A stretch of 59,655 bases of DNA from a virus. Below, piece after piece: positions 8,106 through 15,327 of the stretch. The notes beneath the pieces are model-generated. The model worked only from the letters and a program-made list of their open reading frames with translations, ran no database searches and was not told the origin of the DNA. Location of the stretch: positions 1 through 59,655 of IMG/VR virus record IMGVR_UViG_3300011113_000105; one strand, 5' to 3'. The first letter of the stretch is position 1. Each line of letters begins with the position of its first letter. The position numbers were made by a program, and so were the translations under genes.

Positions 8106-8266
8106 ACACGAAACTGTTGGAGATGGCGCGTAAGTTGTGGAACGTGGACTACGTTCCTTCCGAAGTCAATCGGCGCAACCAATTGAAATGGGCGCGTTCG
8201 ATCCACAGATTGGGGGACAAATGGCTACTCGCAAAGTACGTACAAAAGAAAACCGGACTCCACTGA
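8102..8266 (+). CDS. micro-gene, 54 residues, basic
   Basis: The start overlaps the VRR-NUC stop (ATGA). The product is a basic, Trp- and Lys-rich helical peptide with no recognised family. Its last 46 bases overlap the start of the next small gene at 8221, so one of the two could be false; both have reasonable signals. Confidence 0.5.
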   Translation: MNTKLLEMARKLWNVDYVPSEVNRRNQLKWARSIHRLGDKWLLAKYVQKKTGLH

Positions 8267-8376
8267 AGGAACCACAACCGAGCGTATGGCCCTTCCCGAC
8301 GTACAAGGGTCAGCCGTACAAGGCTCCACGCAAGAAACGAATTAAGCCTTCCGACTACCCGGAAGCGTTGTTTTAG
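8221..8376 (+). CDS. micro-gene, 51 residues, Lys/Pro-rich
   Basis: GGGGGA lies 5 bases before the ATG at 8221. The product is strongly basic with a Pro/Tyr-rich middle (PFPTYKGQPYKAPRKK). No domain is recognised. It overlaps the 8102 gene in another frame and ends 9 bases before the next start. Confidence 0.55.
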   Translation: MATRKVRTKENRTPLKEPQPSVWPFPTYKGQPYKAPRKKRIKPSDYPEALF

Positions 8377-8385
8377 GAGACGAAC

Positions 8386-8505
8386 ATGCAACGAATGCAA
8401 GACGATGGACTCGACGAACTGGGCTGGGCCGCAGCAATGCTCGCGGCGCTGGGCTTTTTGTTCTTCGCGATTGTGTATTTCTTTCACTGGGCGGGGTGGC
8501 TATGA
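8386..8505 (+). CDS. single-pass membrane peptide, 39 residues
   Basis: TAGGAG stands 8 bases before the ATG at 8386. Residues about 14-38 form one hydrophobic membrane helix (Ala/Leu/Phe/Trp-rich) after a short acidic N-terminus. Its stop overlaps the start at 8502. It could be a small membrane effector; it lies far from the lysis genes. Confidence 0.6.
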   Translation: MQRMQDDGLDELGWAAAMLAALGFLFFAIVYFFHWAGWL

Positions 8506-8717
8506 GTAGAGAAGACATCATCCGACTGGCGCGGGAAGCGGGGTTTGCTGATGGCGTGGTAGAGATTGTCGGGCTAGAAGGCTTTTCCCAGTTCGCCGCC
8601 CTTGTCGCCAAGGAAGAACGCACCCGCATCTACGAGATGCTGATCAAGATGCACACGCAGGAAGAGCGCCACAACTACTACATGTTCATCGCCAACATCA
8701 TCAAGGAGTCGGCATGA
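8502..8717 (+). CDS. small helical protein, 71 residues
   Basis: The opening MSREDIIRLAREAGF and the following FAALVAKEER are typical of a short helical protein family that is frequent in phage early regions; its function is not known. Its start and stop both overlap neighbours (ATGA at 8502 and 8714). Confidence 0.7.
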   Translation: MSREDIIRLAREAGFADGVVEIVGLEGFSQFAALVAKEERTRIYEMLIKMHTQEERHNYYMFIANIIKESA

Positions 8718-8830
8718 AGTTGGTGGACTTCATCGCAATGGCGTGGCTACTGGCTCTGTTCCTGTGCGCGCTACTGTCGCCGTTCGTCATGCTTGGCATG
8801 ATCATTTCTTACCTGTGGGGAGTGATATGA
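8714..8830 (+). CDS. membrane peptide, 38 residues
   Basis: Almost the whole product is hydrophobic, with one or two close membrane helices (about residues 7-37) and a single Lys-Asp pair near the N-terminus. It is coupled at both ends through ATGA overlaps. No family is recognised. Confidence 0.55.
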   Translation: MKLVDFIAMAWLLALFLCALLSPFVMLGMIISYLWGVI

Positions 8831-9003
8831 ACCACATCGACCTGCTCAAACTCTGCCATGCCTATCTGCGTGGTGCGGAGATCAACGAACCAACCGGACG
8901 CAAGCCCATCGATCGTGACACACTTGCGCGTTTGATCAACCTTTACCTCAACGAACATCATGCCGTTCAGTCTCCCGAAGTACACATGGGACAAGGATCG
9001 TGA
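8827..9003 (+). CDS. small protein, 58 residues
   Basis: A soluble helical peptide with a HIDLLKLCHAYLRGAE-type N-terminal helix. GGGGAG precedes the ATG at 8827. Its last 44 bases overlap the next gene at 8960 in another frame. Confidence 0.55.
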   Translation: MNHIDLLKLCHAYLRGAEINEPTGRKPIDRDTLARLINLYLNEHHAVQSPEVHMGQGS

Positions 9004-9220
9004 ACTCTGTAAGCAATGCAAACATTACGAGGAACGTGCGCACAATTCTGGACACAACGCAGGAATTGTGGTCATGCTCTGCCACGCCAACCCGCACAAG
9101 GGACGAAGGGGCATCGGCAGTTGCATCGACAACCGTCATCGAGGACCGTGTGGCCCACTCGGCAGCATGTTCCACCCCATCAACGTCTACAGGAAAGGAT
9201 TAGCAATCGGTGCAGACTAA
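8960..9220 (+). CDS. Cys/His-rich zinc-binding-like protein
   Basis: This is an 86-residue basic protein. C-K-Q-C-K-H at residues 17-22 is followed by a single Cys near 41 and two more Cys near 54 and 64 with several His, which suggests a zinc-binding fold. The start at 8960 lies inside the previous gene. No family is recognised. It ends just upstream of a promoter, so it probably closes the first early operon. Confidence 0.6.
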   Translation: MPFSLPKYTWDKDRELCKQCKHYEERAHNSGHNAGIVVMLCHANPHKGRRGIGSCIDNRHRGPCGPLGSMFHPINVYRKGLAIGAD

Positions 9221-9237
9221 GTGATACACAAAATCAA

Positions 9238-9266
9238 TTGACATAAGTGTAAAGAGGGCGCATCAT
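9238..9266 (+). promoter_or_regulatory. early promoter 3 with operator-like palindrome
   Basis: A perfect -35 TTGACA (9238-9243) is followed after 17 bases by CATCAT (9261-9266), a 4/6 match to the -10. A perfect palindrome, GCGCAT and ATGCGC around one C, spans 9258-9270 and covers the -10, so a dimeric repressor could bind there. The spacer start shares TA and GTGTAAAG with promoter 2 (1178). Confidence 0.65.
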
Positions 9267-9305
9267 GCGCGTCCCTGTTTGTCTAATCCAGTAAGGAGAG
9301 TCTTT

Positions 9306-9779
9306 ATGGCAACCGCCAAAAAACCCCGTAAGTCCCGCATGACCATCACGAAGTTCATTCAGTCCAACCCGAGCGCGAAGGCAGCAGACATCGCCAAGCA
9401 ACTCGGTGTTTCAGTCGCATCGGTCTACATCGCGCGCAGCAAGCTCAAGAAGCTGAATGCCGCTTCTGCCAAGGCAGAAGGCGTAAACATCGACAAGGTG
9501 CACAAGCCCAAGAAGGTGTTCCACGAGGACGTCACGGCGCTTGCGTTCGACCCGAAGATGGATGTTCAGACCTCCCACGTTATTGACTTTGTCAATCACC
9601 CGCCTCACTACAAGGTGGGCGGCGTCGAGACGATCGACTTCATCGAGGCCAAGGGTCTTGGCTACAACCTCGGCAACGTGGTGAAGTACGTCACTCGGGC
9701 AGACCACAAGGGTTCCCGCAAGGAGAACTTGGAGAAAGCGCGTTGGTATCTTGAGCGCGAACTGTCGCGTTGCGCGTAA
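9306..9779 (+). CDS. HTH + DUF3310 protein
   Basis: This 157-residue protein has an N-terminal HTH-like segment (about residues 15-48, with AADIAKQLGVSVASVYIARS) and a C-terminal DUF3310 domain (about 98-153, with VNHPPHY, GVETIDFIE and NVVKYVTRADHKG). DUF3310 is common next to phage replication genes and its activity is not settled. AAGGAG lies 9 bases before the ATG at 9306. The HTH and the palindrome over its own promoter fit self-regulation, but that is inference. Confidence 0.85.
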   Translation: MATAKKPRKSRMTITKFIQSNPSAKAADIAKQLGVSVASVYIARSKLKKLNAASAKAEGVNIDKVHKPKKVFHEDVTALAFDPKMDVQTSHVIDFVNHPPHYKVGGVETIDFIEAKGLGYNLGNVVKYVTRADHKGSRKENLEKARWYLERELSRCA

Positions 9780-9782
9780 GAA

Positions 9783-9809
9783 GGGGGGCCGCATGGCCTC
9801 CCCTTTTTT
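9783..9809 (+). terminator. rho-independent terminator
   Basis: A G-rich arm (GGGGGGCC), a GCAT loop and GGCCTCCCC form a strong stem with one unpaired base, followed by six T (9804-9809). It lies directly after the DUF3310 gene. The DNA polymerase start is only about 30 bases beyond, so some read-through or a downstream promoter is needed. Confidence 0.88.
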
Positions 9810-9841
9810 GTCCAAAAACTTCTTTAGATAGCGGTGCTGAC

Positions 9842-11707
9842 TTGAGTCTGATCACACTAGACTTTGAAACTTATTACGCAGATGACTTCAGTCTCACGAG
9901 GCTGACCACTGAGGAATACATACGCGACCCGCGCTTTGAAGTGATCGGTGTTGCGGTTCAGTTGGACGACGGCGAGCCCATGTGGTTCTCGGGCAACCGG
10001 GAAGAAACACGCAAGTGGCTGCTCCAGTTCAACTGGAAGGAGAGCGTCATGCTCGCCCACAACACCCTGTTCGATGGCGCGATCCTGCACTGGCACTTCG
10101 GCATCACTCCGATGGGGTTTGTTGATACGTTGTGCATGGCTCGCGCGCTTCACGGCGTGGAGGTGGGCGGCTCCCTGGCCAAGCTCGCCGAGCGTTATCA
10201 GATCGGCGTCAAAGGTGACGAGGTTGTCCATGCCAAGGGGAAGAATCGATGCCAGTTCTCTGCCGATGACTTGGCGCGATACGGTGGGTATTGCTGCAAC
10301 GATGTGCGCCTGACGTACGACTTGTTCACCAAGATGTACCGGGGTCTGCCGATGGAGGAGTTGCGTCTGATCGACATGACTCTGAGGATGTTCACTCATC
10401 CGATGCTGTACGTAGACGAGGCAGCCCTACAGGAGCGACTCGATGCGCTGATAAAGGAACAAAACGATTTGCTCGACACACTCAAGGAGCGCCTTGAGTG
10501 CGAGACAGGCGAGGAAGTTCGCAAGAAACTGTCGAGCAACAAGCAGTTCGCTGAGGTGTTGAAGTCCTTCGGGATCGAGCCGCCCGTGAAGATCAGCCCG
10601 ACCACGGGCAAAGAAACGTGGGCGCTTGCCAAAAAGGATGAAGGCTTCATAGCTCTGACGGAACACGACGACCCGTTCGTGCAACAGTTGTGCGCGGTGC
10701 GCCTTGGAACCAAGTCCACTTTGGAAGAGGGCCGCATCAAGCGGTTCATGGAGATTGGTCAGCGCAACGGTGGAAGCATTCCGATCCCCCTGAAGTACTA
10801 CGGAGCGCACACGGGTCGGTGGTCGGGCACGGACAAGGTGAACTTCCAGAACCTGCCGAGCCGCGATCCCAAGAAAAAAGCTCTCAAGAAAGCCATCATT
10901 CCGCCCGACGGCTACAAGATCATCAATTCAGATTCATCACAGATTGAGGCGCGGGTGCTCGCGTGGCTCGCGGGTCAAGAGGATGTGGTGCAGCAGTTTG
11001 CCAACGGGCAGGACGTGTACTCCATCTTTGCCTCATCGGTATATGGACGGACTATCACCAAGGCCGATCCCATAGAAAGATTTGTGGGCAAGACCTGCAT
11101 CTTGGGTCTGGGCTACGGGACTGGAGCGTTGAAACTTCAGCACACCCTGGCCACCACGCCACCTGGGGCCAAGCTCGACGAGGACGAGTGCAAGCGGATC
11201 GTCAGCGTGTACCGCAGCAAGAACCACAAGATCATCGACTTGTGGGAGGACTCAGACCGGATGCTGTCGGCCATGATGGAGGGCAACATCAAGCACCCCC
11301 TGCCGCTGGGCATGCACGAATGTGTCTACTATGACAACGAGGGCGTAATACTCCCTAACGGATTGCGCATCCGATACCCCAATTTACGACGAGCCGAGAA
11401 GGATGGCAAGTCCCGTATCGTCTATGACTCTCGCAAGGGAGAGGTCGGGATTTGGGGCGGGGCCGTGGTAGAAAACATCGTGCAAGCCCTGGCGCGGATC
11501 ATCGTGGGCACACAGATGGTCGAGATCAACGACACCTACAAGGTTGTGCTCACGGTGCACGACGCCGCCGTGATCGTCGTGCCTGACGACGAGGTCGAGA
11601 GCGCCACGAATCTGATAATCAAGATCATGTCTACGCCGCCCGAGTGGGCCACGGGTTTACCCGTAGCTTGTGAAGCCAAAGTAGGAGCGACCTATGGCGA
11701 CTGTTGA
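9842..11707 (+). CDS. family A DNA polymerase with 3'-5' exonuclease
   Basis: About 621 residues. The exonuclease domain has D7-F-E9, AHNTLFDG (exo II) and YCCND (exo III). The polymerase domain has motif A SDSSQIEAR with catalytic D364, motif B with K417 and LGYGTG, and motif C HDA at 573-575 (usually HDE). It copies the phage genome. No ATG fits: TTG at 9842 gives an N-terminus that begins right at exo I, and the open frame further upstream runs through a terminator. The start is therefore uncertain by a few codons. It overlaps the nuclease gene at 11,694 by 14 bases. Confidence 0.9.
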   Translation: MSLITLDFETYYADDFSLTRLTTEEYIRDPRFEVIGVAVQLDDGEPMWFSGNREETRKWLLQFNWKESVMLAHNTLFDGAILHWHFGITPMGFVDTLCMARALHGVEVGGSLAKLAERYQIGVKGDEVVHAKGKNRCQFSADDLARYGGYCCNDVRLTYDLFTKMYRGLPMEELRLIDMTLRMFTHPMLYVDEAALQERLDALIKEQNDLLDTLKERLECETGEEVRKKLSSNKQFAEVLKSFGIEPPVKISPTTGKETWALAKKDEGFIALTEHDDPFVQQLCAVRLGTKSTLEEGRIKRFMEIGQRNGGSIPIPLKYYGAHTGRWSGTDKVNFQNLPSRDPKKKALKKAIIPPDGYKIINSDSSQIEARVLAWLAGQEDVVQQFANGQDVYSIFASSVYGRTITKADPIERFVGKTCILGLGYGTGALKLQHTLATTPPGAKLDEDECKRIVSVYRSKNHKIIDLWEDSDRMLSAMMEGNIKHPLPLGMHECVYYDNEGVILPNGLRIRYPNLRRAEKDGKSRIVYDSRKGEVGIWGGAVVENIVQALARIIVGTQMVEINDTYKVVLTVHDAAVIVVPDDEVESATNLIIKIMSTPPEWATGLPVACEAKVGATYGDC

Positions 11708-12596
11708 GAAATGGGAGTGCGGTCTACCGTACAACCCCCCACCGTTCGGTAGCCCAAACAGCACCACCTATTACAACTGGTGGAAAGCCGAGCGCGATCG
11801 GAGGTTGGCGGCGGCAGTCGCGGAGCATGCCCCTGACTTTGCGACGGAGAAGGCGGCGAGTGCCCTGCTGCGCAGGATATTCGACAACGAAGGCTGGACC
11901 TACGAAGAACAAGTGCGCACCAAAAGCGGCAAGGCGATCGACTTCGTGGTCGAGGGGCGCGACATCTACGGTGTGGTCGTGAAGTTCGGAGTCGAGTGCA
12001 AGCGCAAAATGACCAAGTACCACGAGGACGGGCTGGCCGCGACTGTCCTGGCTGACTATCTTGAACAAGCCGCAGCATACTCACGGGACTTGGAGATGCC
12101 TGTGTTCATCGGGCCGGTGCTGACCAACCGATCCCCGAGCAGTATGCACACCGGAGGTCGTAGCGTGGAGTCGGTGTGTGCGCTAAACATTTTTGGCGGC
12201 AGACTGAACGTCGGCACGCTGGTCGTCAACAACGCGCGCTTCCTCCAGTGGTTCATGATCCTGCGCGGCGCGGCCTTTTGGCAAAGCGGAAAATTCAACC
12301 AGAGCAGGTTGAATATGGTATGTTCTACGGGATCGAAAAAAGAGCGTAGGTCTATCAATGACAGTCAAGATTCAGTGGTCGTACTCGGGGCTCAAGGACT
12401 TCAAGAACTGCCCCCGCCAGTACAACGAAGTCAAGGTTCTGAAGCGGTTTGTAAAGAAACAAACCAAGCAGATGCTGTATGGAACGGAAGTGCATTCAGC
12501 ACTGGAGAACTACGTCAAGGACGGAACTCCACTGCCGAAGAACTACGAGATGTACCGCAAGCAACTCGACCCGCTAAGGGAGATGGATGGAACTAA
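11694..12596 (+). CDS. PD-(D/E)XK nuclease-like, 3' end frameshifted
   Basis: The N-terminal 195 residues look like a restriction-type nuclease fold: D83 in AIDFVV, then VECKRK with E101 and K103. As written the frame continues to 12,596, 239 bases into the next gene, with a tail that has no protein-like look. If one T is added to the TTTT at 12,276-12,279 the frame continues through LAKRKIQPEQVEYGMFYG to a stop at 12,347-12,349, 8 bases before the next ATG. That gives about 218 residues and normal gene packing. This is either a sequencing error or a real mutation. The start overlaps the polymerase end. Confidence 0.75.
   Translation: MATVEKWECGLPYNPPPFGSPNSTTYYNWWKAERDRRLAAAVAEHAPDFATEKAASALLRRIFDNEGWTYEEQVRTKSGKAIDFVVEGRDIYGVVVKFGVECKRKMTKYHEDGLAATVLADYLEQAAAYSRDLEMPVFIGPVLTNRSPSSMHTGGRSVESVCALNIFGGRLNVGTLVVNNARFLQWFMILRGAAFWQSGKFNQSRLNMVCSTGSKKERRSINDSQDSVVVLGAQGLQELPPPVQRSQGSEAVCKETNQADAVWNGSAFSTGELRQGRNSTAEELRDVPQATRPAKGDGWN
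12276..12349 (+). other. probable frameshift site and true 3' end
   Basis: The homopolymer TTTT at 12,276-12,279 is the simplest place for a missing base. The -1 frame from there encodes 23 sensible residues and stops at 12,347. It does not fit a standard X-XXY-YYZ slippery site, so a programmed shift is less likely than an indel. Confidence 0.65.
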
Positions 12597-13020
12597 GTTT
12601 CCTGAACATCAGATGGCGGTCACCGAGAGCCGAGAGCCTTGCGACTTCAAGTCCCCTGACTACTGGGTTCGTGGCATTGCAGACTTGCTGGTGATCGACG
12701 GCGAGTATGGCTTCATTGTTGACTACAAGACAGGCAGCAACCGCTACCCCGATCCCAAGCAGTTGCAACTCATGGCGCTACTTGCCTTTTCTCACTTCCC
12801 TGAAGTCCAACATATCAAGGCGGGCCTGTTGTTCGTGGCGCATGAACACTTCGTCACTAGCGAATACTCCCGTAGCAATCAAGAGCGACTTTGGGCAGAC
12901 TTCCACGGCGACCTAGAGCGCCTGCGGCTGTCGATGCTCAACGACACTTGGCAACCCAACCCCACGCCGCTGTGCGGCTGGTGTCCCGTTAAAACCTGCG
13001 AGTTCCACAAAGAAAAATGA
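12358..13020 (+). CDS. Cas4/RecB-like PD-(D/E)XK nuclease, Fe-S type
   Basis: The 220-residue enzyme opens with WSYSGLKDFKNCPRQY, the typical start of Cas4/AddB-type nucleases. It has H46, D109 in RGIADL, D122 and K124 in VDYKTG, then a Q-rich helix with LQLMALL (QxxxY-like region). C18 plus C206, C209 and C214 reproduce the one-plus-three Cys pattern of a 4Fe-4S cluster. It probably degrades or trims DNA ends in replication or recombination. The ATG is at 12,358; the ribosome site is weak (TAGG). Confidence 0.87.
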   Translation: MTVKIQWSYSGLKDFKNCPRQYNEVKVLKRFVKKQTKQMLYGTEVHSALENYVKDGTPLPKNYEMYRKQLDPLREMDGTKFPEHQMAVTESREPCDFKSPDYWVRGIADLLVIDGEYGFIVDYKTGSNRYPDPKQLQLMALLAFSHFPEVQHIKAGLLFVAHEHFVTSEYSRSNQERLWADFHGDLERLRLSMLNDTWQPNPTPLCGWCPVKTCEFHKEK

Positions 13021-13226
13021 AAGACACGATCGTTGACTACGCGATGCCCTGCATGAACGCAGAGCGCGCCCTGAAAGAAGCACACAACGCTGTGCTTGAG
13101 AATGATTACGACGCAGCCATCAGTGCTGCCATGCGCGCCACGGGCGAATGCCGTTTGCTCGTGGTGTCCCTCAAGGGAATGAAGGAGCAACAAAATGCCC
13201 TACGTAAACAAGCCACGCCCGTATAA
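13017..13226 (+). CDS. small helical protein, 69 residues
   Basis: This is an Ala/Met-rich, predicted two- or three-helix protein with repeat-like RALKEAHNAVLENDYDAAI segments that resemble a short tetratricopeptide-type pair. No family is certain. Its start overlaps the nuclease stop (ATGA) and its end overlaps the next gene by 32 bases. Confidence 0.65.
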   Translation: MKDTIVDYAMPCMNAERALKEAHNAVLENDYDAAISAAMRATGECRLLVVSLKGMKEQQNALRKQATPV

Positions 13227-13512
13227 GAAAGAGTACCAGCAGCAGAAGGCGCGCGGTGAACTCGCTGCGCGTATGGAGCGCCAACGCGCCCGGCGAGCGT
13301 ACGATAAGAAACACCCGGACGATCCGAACGATAAGGATAAAACCGCCGAGTCCCGTGAGGGCAAAGACCTTGCGCACAAGAAGGCGCTGTCTAAAGGTGG
13401 AAACAACAAAGACGGCACGTTCGTGCAGAGCGCAAGCGGCAATCGATCCTTCAAGCGAGCGTCGTCAGGCGCACTGCTGTCCGAGGTCAGCAAGCGTGAA
13501 CGAAAGAAGTAA
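13195..13512 (+). CDS. basic HNH-like (degenerate) protein
   Basis: This 105-residue, strongly basic protein has a central KDLAHKKALSKGGNN segment (about 61-75) that resembles the DHKKPLSKGG core of small phage HNH-type proteins, followed by the usual SGNRSFKR. The Asp before the first His is Ala here, so catalysis is doubtful. AAGGAG lies 9 bases before the ATG. A promoter follows its stop. Confidence 0.7.
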   Translation: MPYVNKPRPYKKEYQQQKARGELAARMERQRARRAYDKKHPDDPNDKDKTAESREGKDLAHKKALSKGGNNKDGTFVQSASGNRSFKRASSGALLSEVSKRERKK

Positions 13513-13535
13513 GGGTTTTTCCTGCTCGACGTAAC

Positions 13536-13563
13536 TTGACATTTTCGAGTTCGTCGCCACAAT
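13536..13563 (+). promoter_or_regulatory. sigma70-type promoter 4
   Basis: TTGACA at 13,536-13,541 and CACAAT at 13,558-13,563 are spaced by 16 bases. It lies in a gene-free gap and should start a transcript near 13,570 that runs to the SNF2-like gene with a leader of about 180 bases. Confidence 0.65.
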
Positions 13564-13569
13564 AAGCAT

Positions 13570-13749
13570 GTCGGTCGTTAGGCGCAAGTGGACTGAGAGC
13601 TAAGGCTCATAGGGTTTCGCGTTGGCCCGATAACTGCGTCAGTTAGTCGGTGAGGTTTCTCCTGGGGGCCGCAGACCCCTCTTCCTTTGCTCACGTCTGG
13701 ACTGACCGGCTTGGGGGGACCGTTTCCCCCCACTTTAGTCACATCAAGT
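13570..13749 (+). ncRNA. structured leader before the SNF2 gene
   Basis: The 180-base gap holds several possible hairpins: GAGC/GCTC with a TAAG loop (about 13,598-13,609), GGGG/CCCC (13,664-13,679), and a strong GGGGGGA/TCCCCCC stem (13,713-13,731) with a five-base loop that ends 18 bases before the ATG at 13,750. The last lacks a clean T-run (ACTTT follows), so it may be an attenuator or a translation control element. I match it to no known riboswitch or small RNA family. Confidence 0.4.
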
Positions 13750-15327
13750 ATGGAAATAGTAGACAACACAGTTCTTATGCTCTCGTGCCCAAGCAACGTG
13801 GCACAGACGATCCGGGGGTACATCGACAAGTCACACATCGTGCGTGACGCAGACGGTGTAGCAGATGTCGCCATGTATTGGGGCATCGACGAGGTCCAGC
13901 GCCTCGCGAGGATCGCACCTGCATCTATCAAGATTCCATCTCCCATTGAGCGAGACTATCAATGGCCAGGGATGTTCCAGCCGTTCGATCACCAGCGTGA
14001 CACGGCGCGCTTTCTGACCCTGCACCGCCGCGCGTTCTGCTTCAACGAGGCAGGAACGGGCAAAACCTCCGCTGCGATTTGGGCGGCTGACTACCTGATG
14101 AACCTCGGGCTTGTGCGCCGAGTCCTGGTGATCTGTCCCCTGTCGATCATGCAGAGCGCATGGCAATCCGACCTGTTTAAGACAGCGATGCACCGTACGT
14201 GCGGGATCGCGCATGGCTCAACTTCCAAGCGTGAGAAGGTCATCAAGGGCGCGTACGAGTTTGTCGTCATCAACTTTGACGGCGTGGGCACGGTTGAGAA
14301 AGCGATTGTGCAGGGCGGCTTCGACCTGATCATCGTGGACGAGGCCAACGCCTACAAGAACCCAAGCACCGTGCGGTGGAAAACGCTTTCACGGATCGTG
14401 AAGGCAGACACCTACCTGTGGATGATGACGGGCACACCCGCTGCGCAGTCGCCCATCGATGCGTTCGGACTTGCCAAGATGGTCAGCCCCGACAACGTAC
14501 CCAAGTACGCAACGGCATGGCGTGACAAGGTCATGCATCAGGTGAGCAAGTTCAAATGGCTCCCGAAGTCCACGGCCCAGGCCACGGTGTTCAGCGCGTT
14601 GCAACCTGCGATCCGGTACGAAAAGGCGCAGTGTCTTGATCTGCCCGAGGTCACCTACCAGACTCGCGTCGTGCCGCTGTCCACTCAAGCCAACAAGTAT
14701 TACCGCGAACTACTCAAGGAAATGCAGATTGAGGCGGCAGGGCAAACGATCAGCACGGTCAACGCAGCCGCTGCGCTGTCTCGACTGCTTCAGTTGTCCG
14801 GTGGCGCTGTCTACACAGACGACTCCAACATCGTGGAGTTCGATGTCTCTCCCCGCCTAGCGGTGCTCAAGGAGGTGTTGGACGAGGCAGCACACAAGGT
14901 GCTGGTGTTTATTCCGTACCGGCACACGCTGGCCCTGGTGCAGAACTACCTCAACGCCCAAGGTATCAACAACGACATCATTAACGGTGATGTATCTGCT
15001 GCTGAGCGCGGGCGCATCTTCAATAACTTCCAGACCACTGATGACCTCAAGGTTCTACTGATCCAGCCGCAAGCTGCATCGCACGGCGTCACGCTTACCG
15101 CAGCAGACACGATTGTGTTCTGGTCGCCTGTGATGTCTGTGGAGACATATCTACAGTGCGTTGCGCGAATCGACCGAGTCGGTCAGCAGAACAAGATGAC
15201 AGTCATCCATCTCCAGGGGTCAGAGGTGGAACGTCGCATGTACACCATGTTGCAGAACAAGGTGGACATGCACGAGAAGTTGGTTGACCTGTTTATTGAT
15301 GAACTTGAAGGAGAAGGCAATGAATGA
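13750..15327 (+). CDS. SNF2-like superfamily 2 helicase
   Basis: This is a 525-residue ATPase. Walker A is EAGTGKT at 100-106, motif II is DEAN at 197-200 (rather than DEAH), and motif III is MMTGTPAAQ near 220. The C-terminal helicase lobe ends with a motif VI-like CVARIDRVGQ. Such phage SNF2-like enzymes translocate on double-stranded DNA and probably help replication fork processing or recombination. The ATG at 13,750 is chosen because the upstream frame runs through the leader hairpin; its ribosome site is poor, which fits control by the leader. It overlaps the next gene by 8 bases. Confidence 0.9.
   Translation: MEIVDNTVLMLSCPSNVAQTIRGYIDKSHIVRDADGVADVAMYWGIDEVQRLARIAPASIKIPSPIERDYQWPGMFQPFDHQRDTARFLTLHRRAFCFNEAGTGKTSAAIWAADYLMNLGLVRRVLVICPLSIMQSAWQSDLFKTAMHRTCGIAHGSTSKREKVIKGAYEFVVINFDGVGTVEKAIVQGGFDLIIVDEANAYKNPSTVRWKTLSRIVKADTYLWMMTGTPAAQSPIDAFGLAKMVSPDNVPKYATAWRDKVMHQVSKFKWLPKSTAQATVFSALQPAIRYEKAQCLDLPEVTYQTRVVPLSTQANKYYRELLKEMQIEAAGQTISTVNAAAALSRLLQLSGGAVYTDDSNIVEFDVSPRLAVLKEVLDEAAHKVLVFIPYRHTLALVQNYLNAQGINNDIINGDVSAAERGRIFNNFQTTDDLKVLLIQPQAASHGVTLTAADTIVFWSPVMSVETYLQCVARIDRVGQQNKMTVIHLQGSEVERRMYTMLQNKVDMHEKLVDLFIDELEGEGNE

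Noticed and set aside
13570-13749. Known riboswitch or tRNA in the SNF2 leader
   Set aside because: A CTGAG word recalls the TPP element, but the other conserved parts are missing, and no cloverleaf or T-loop sequence is present.
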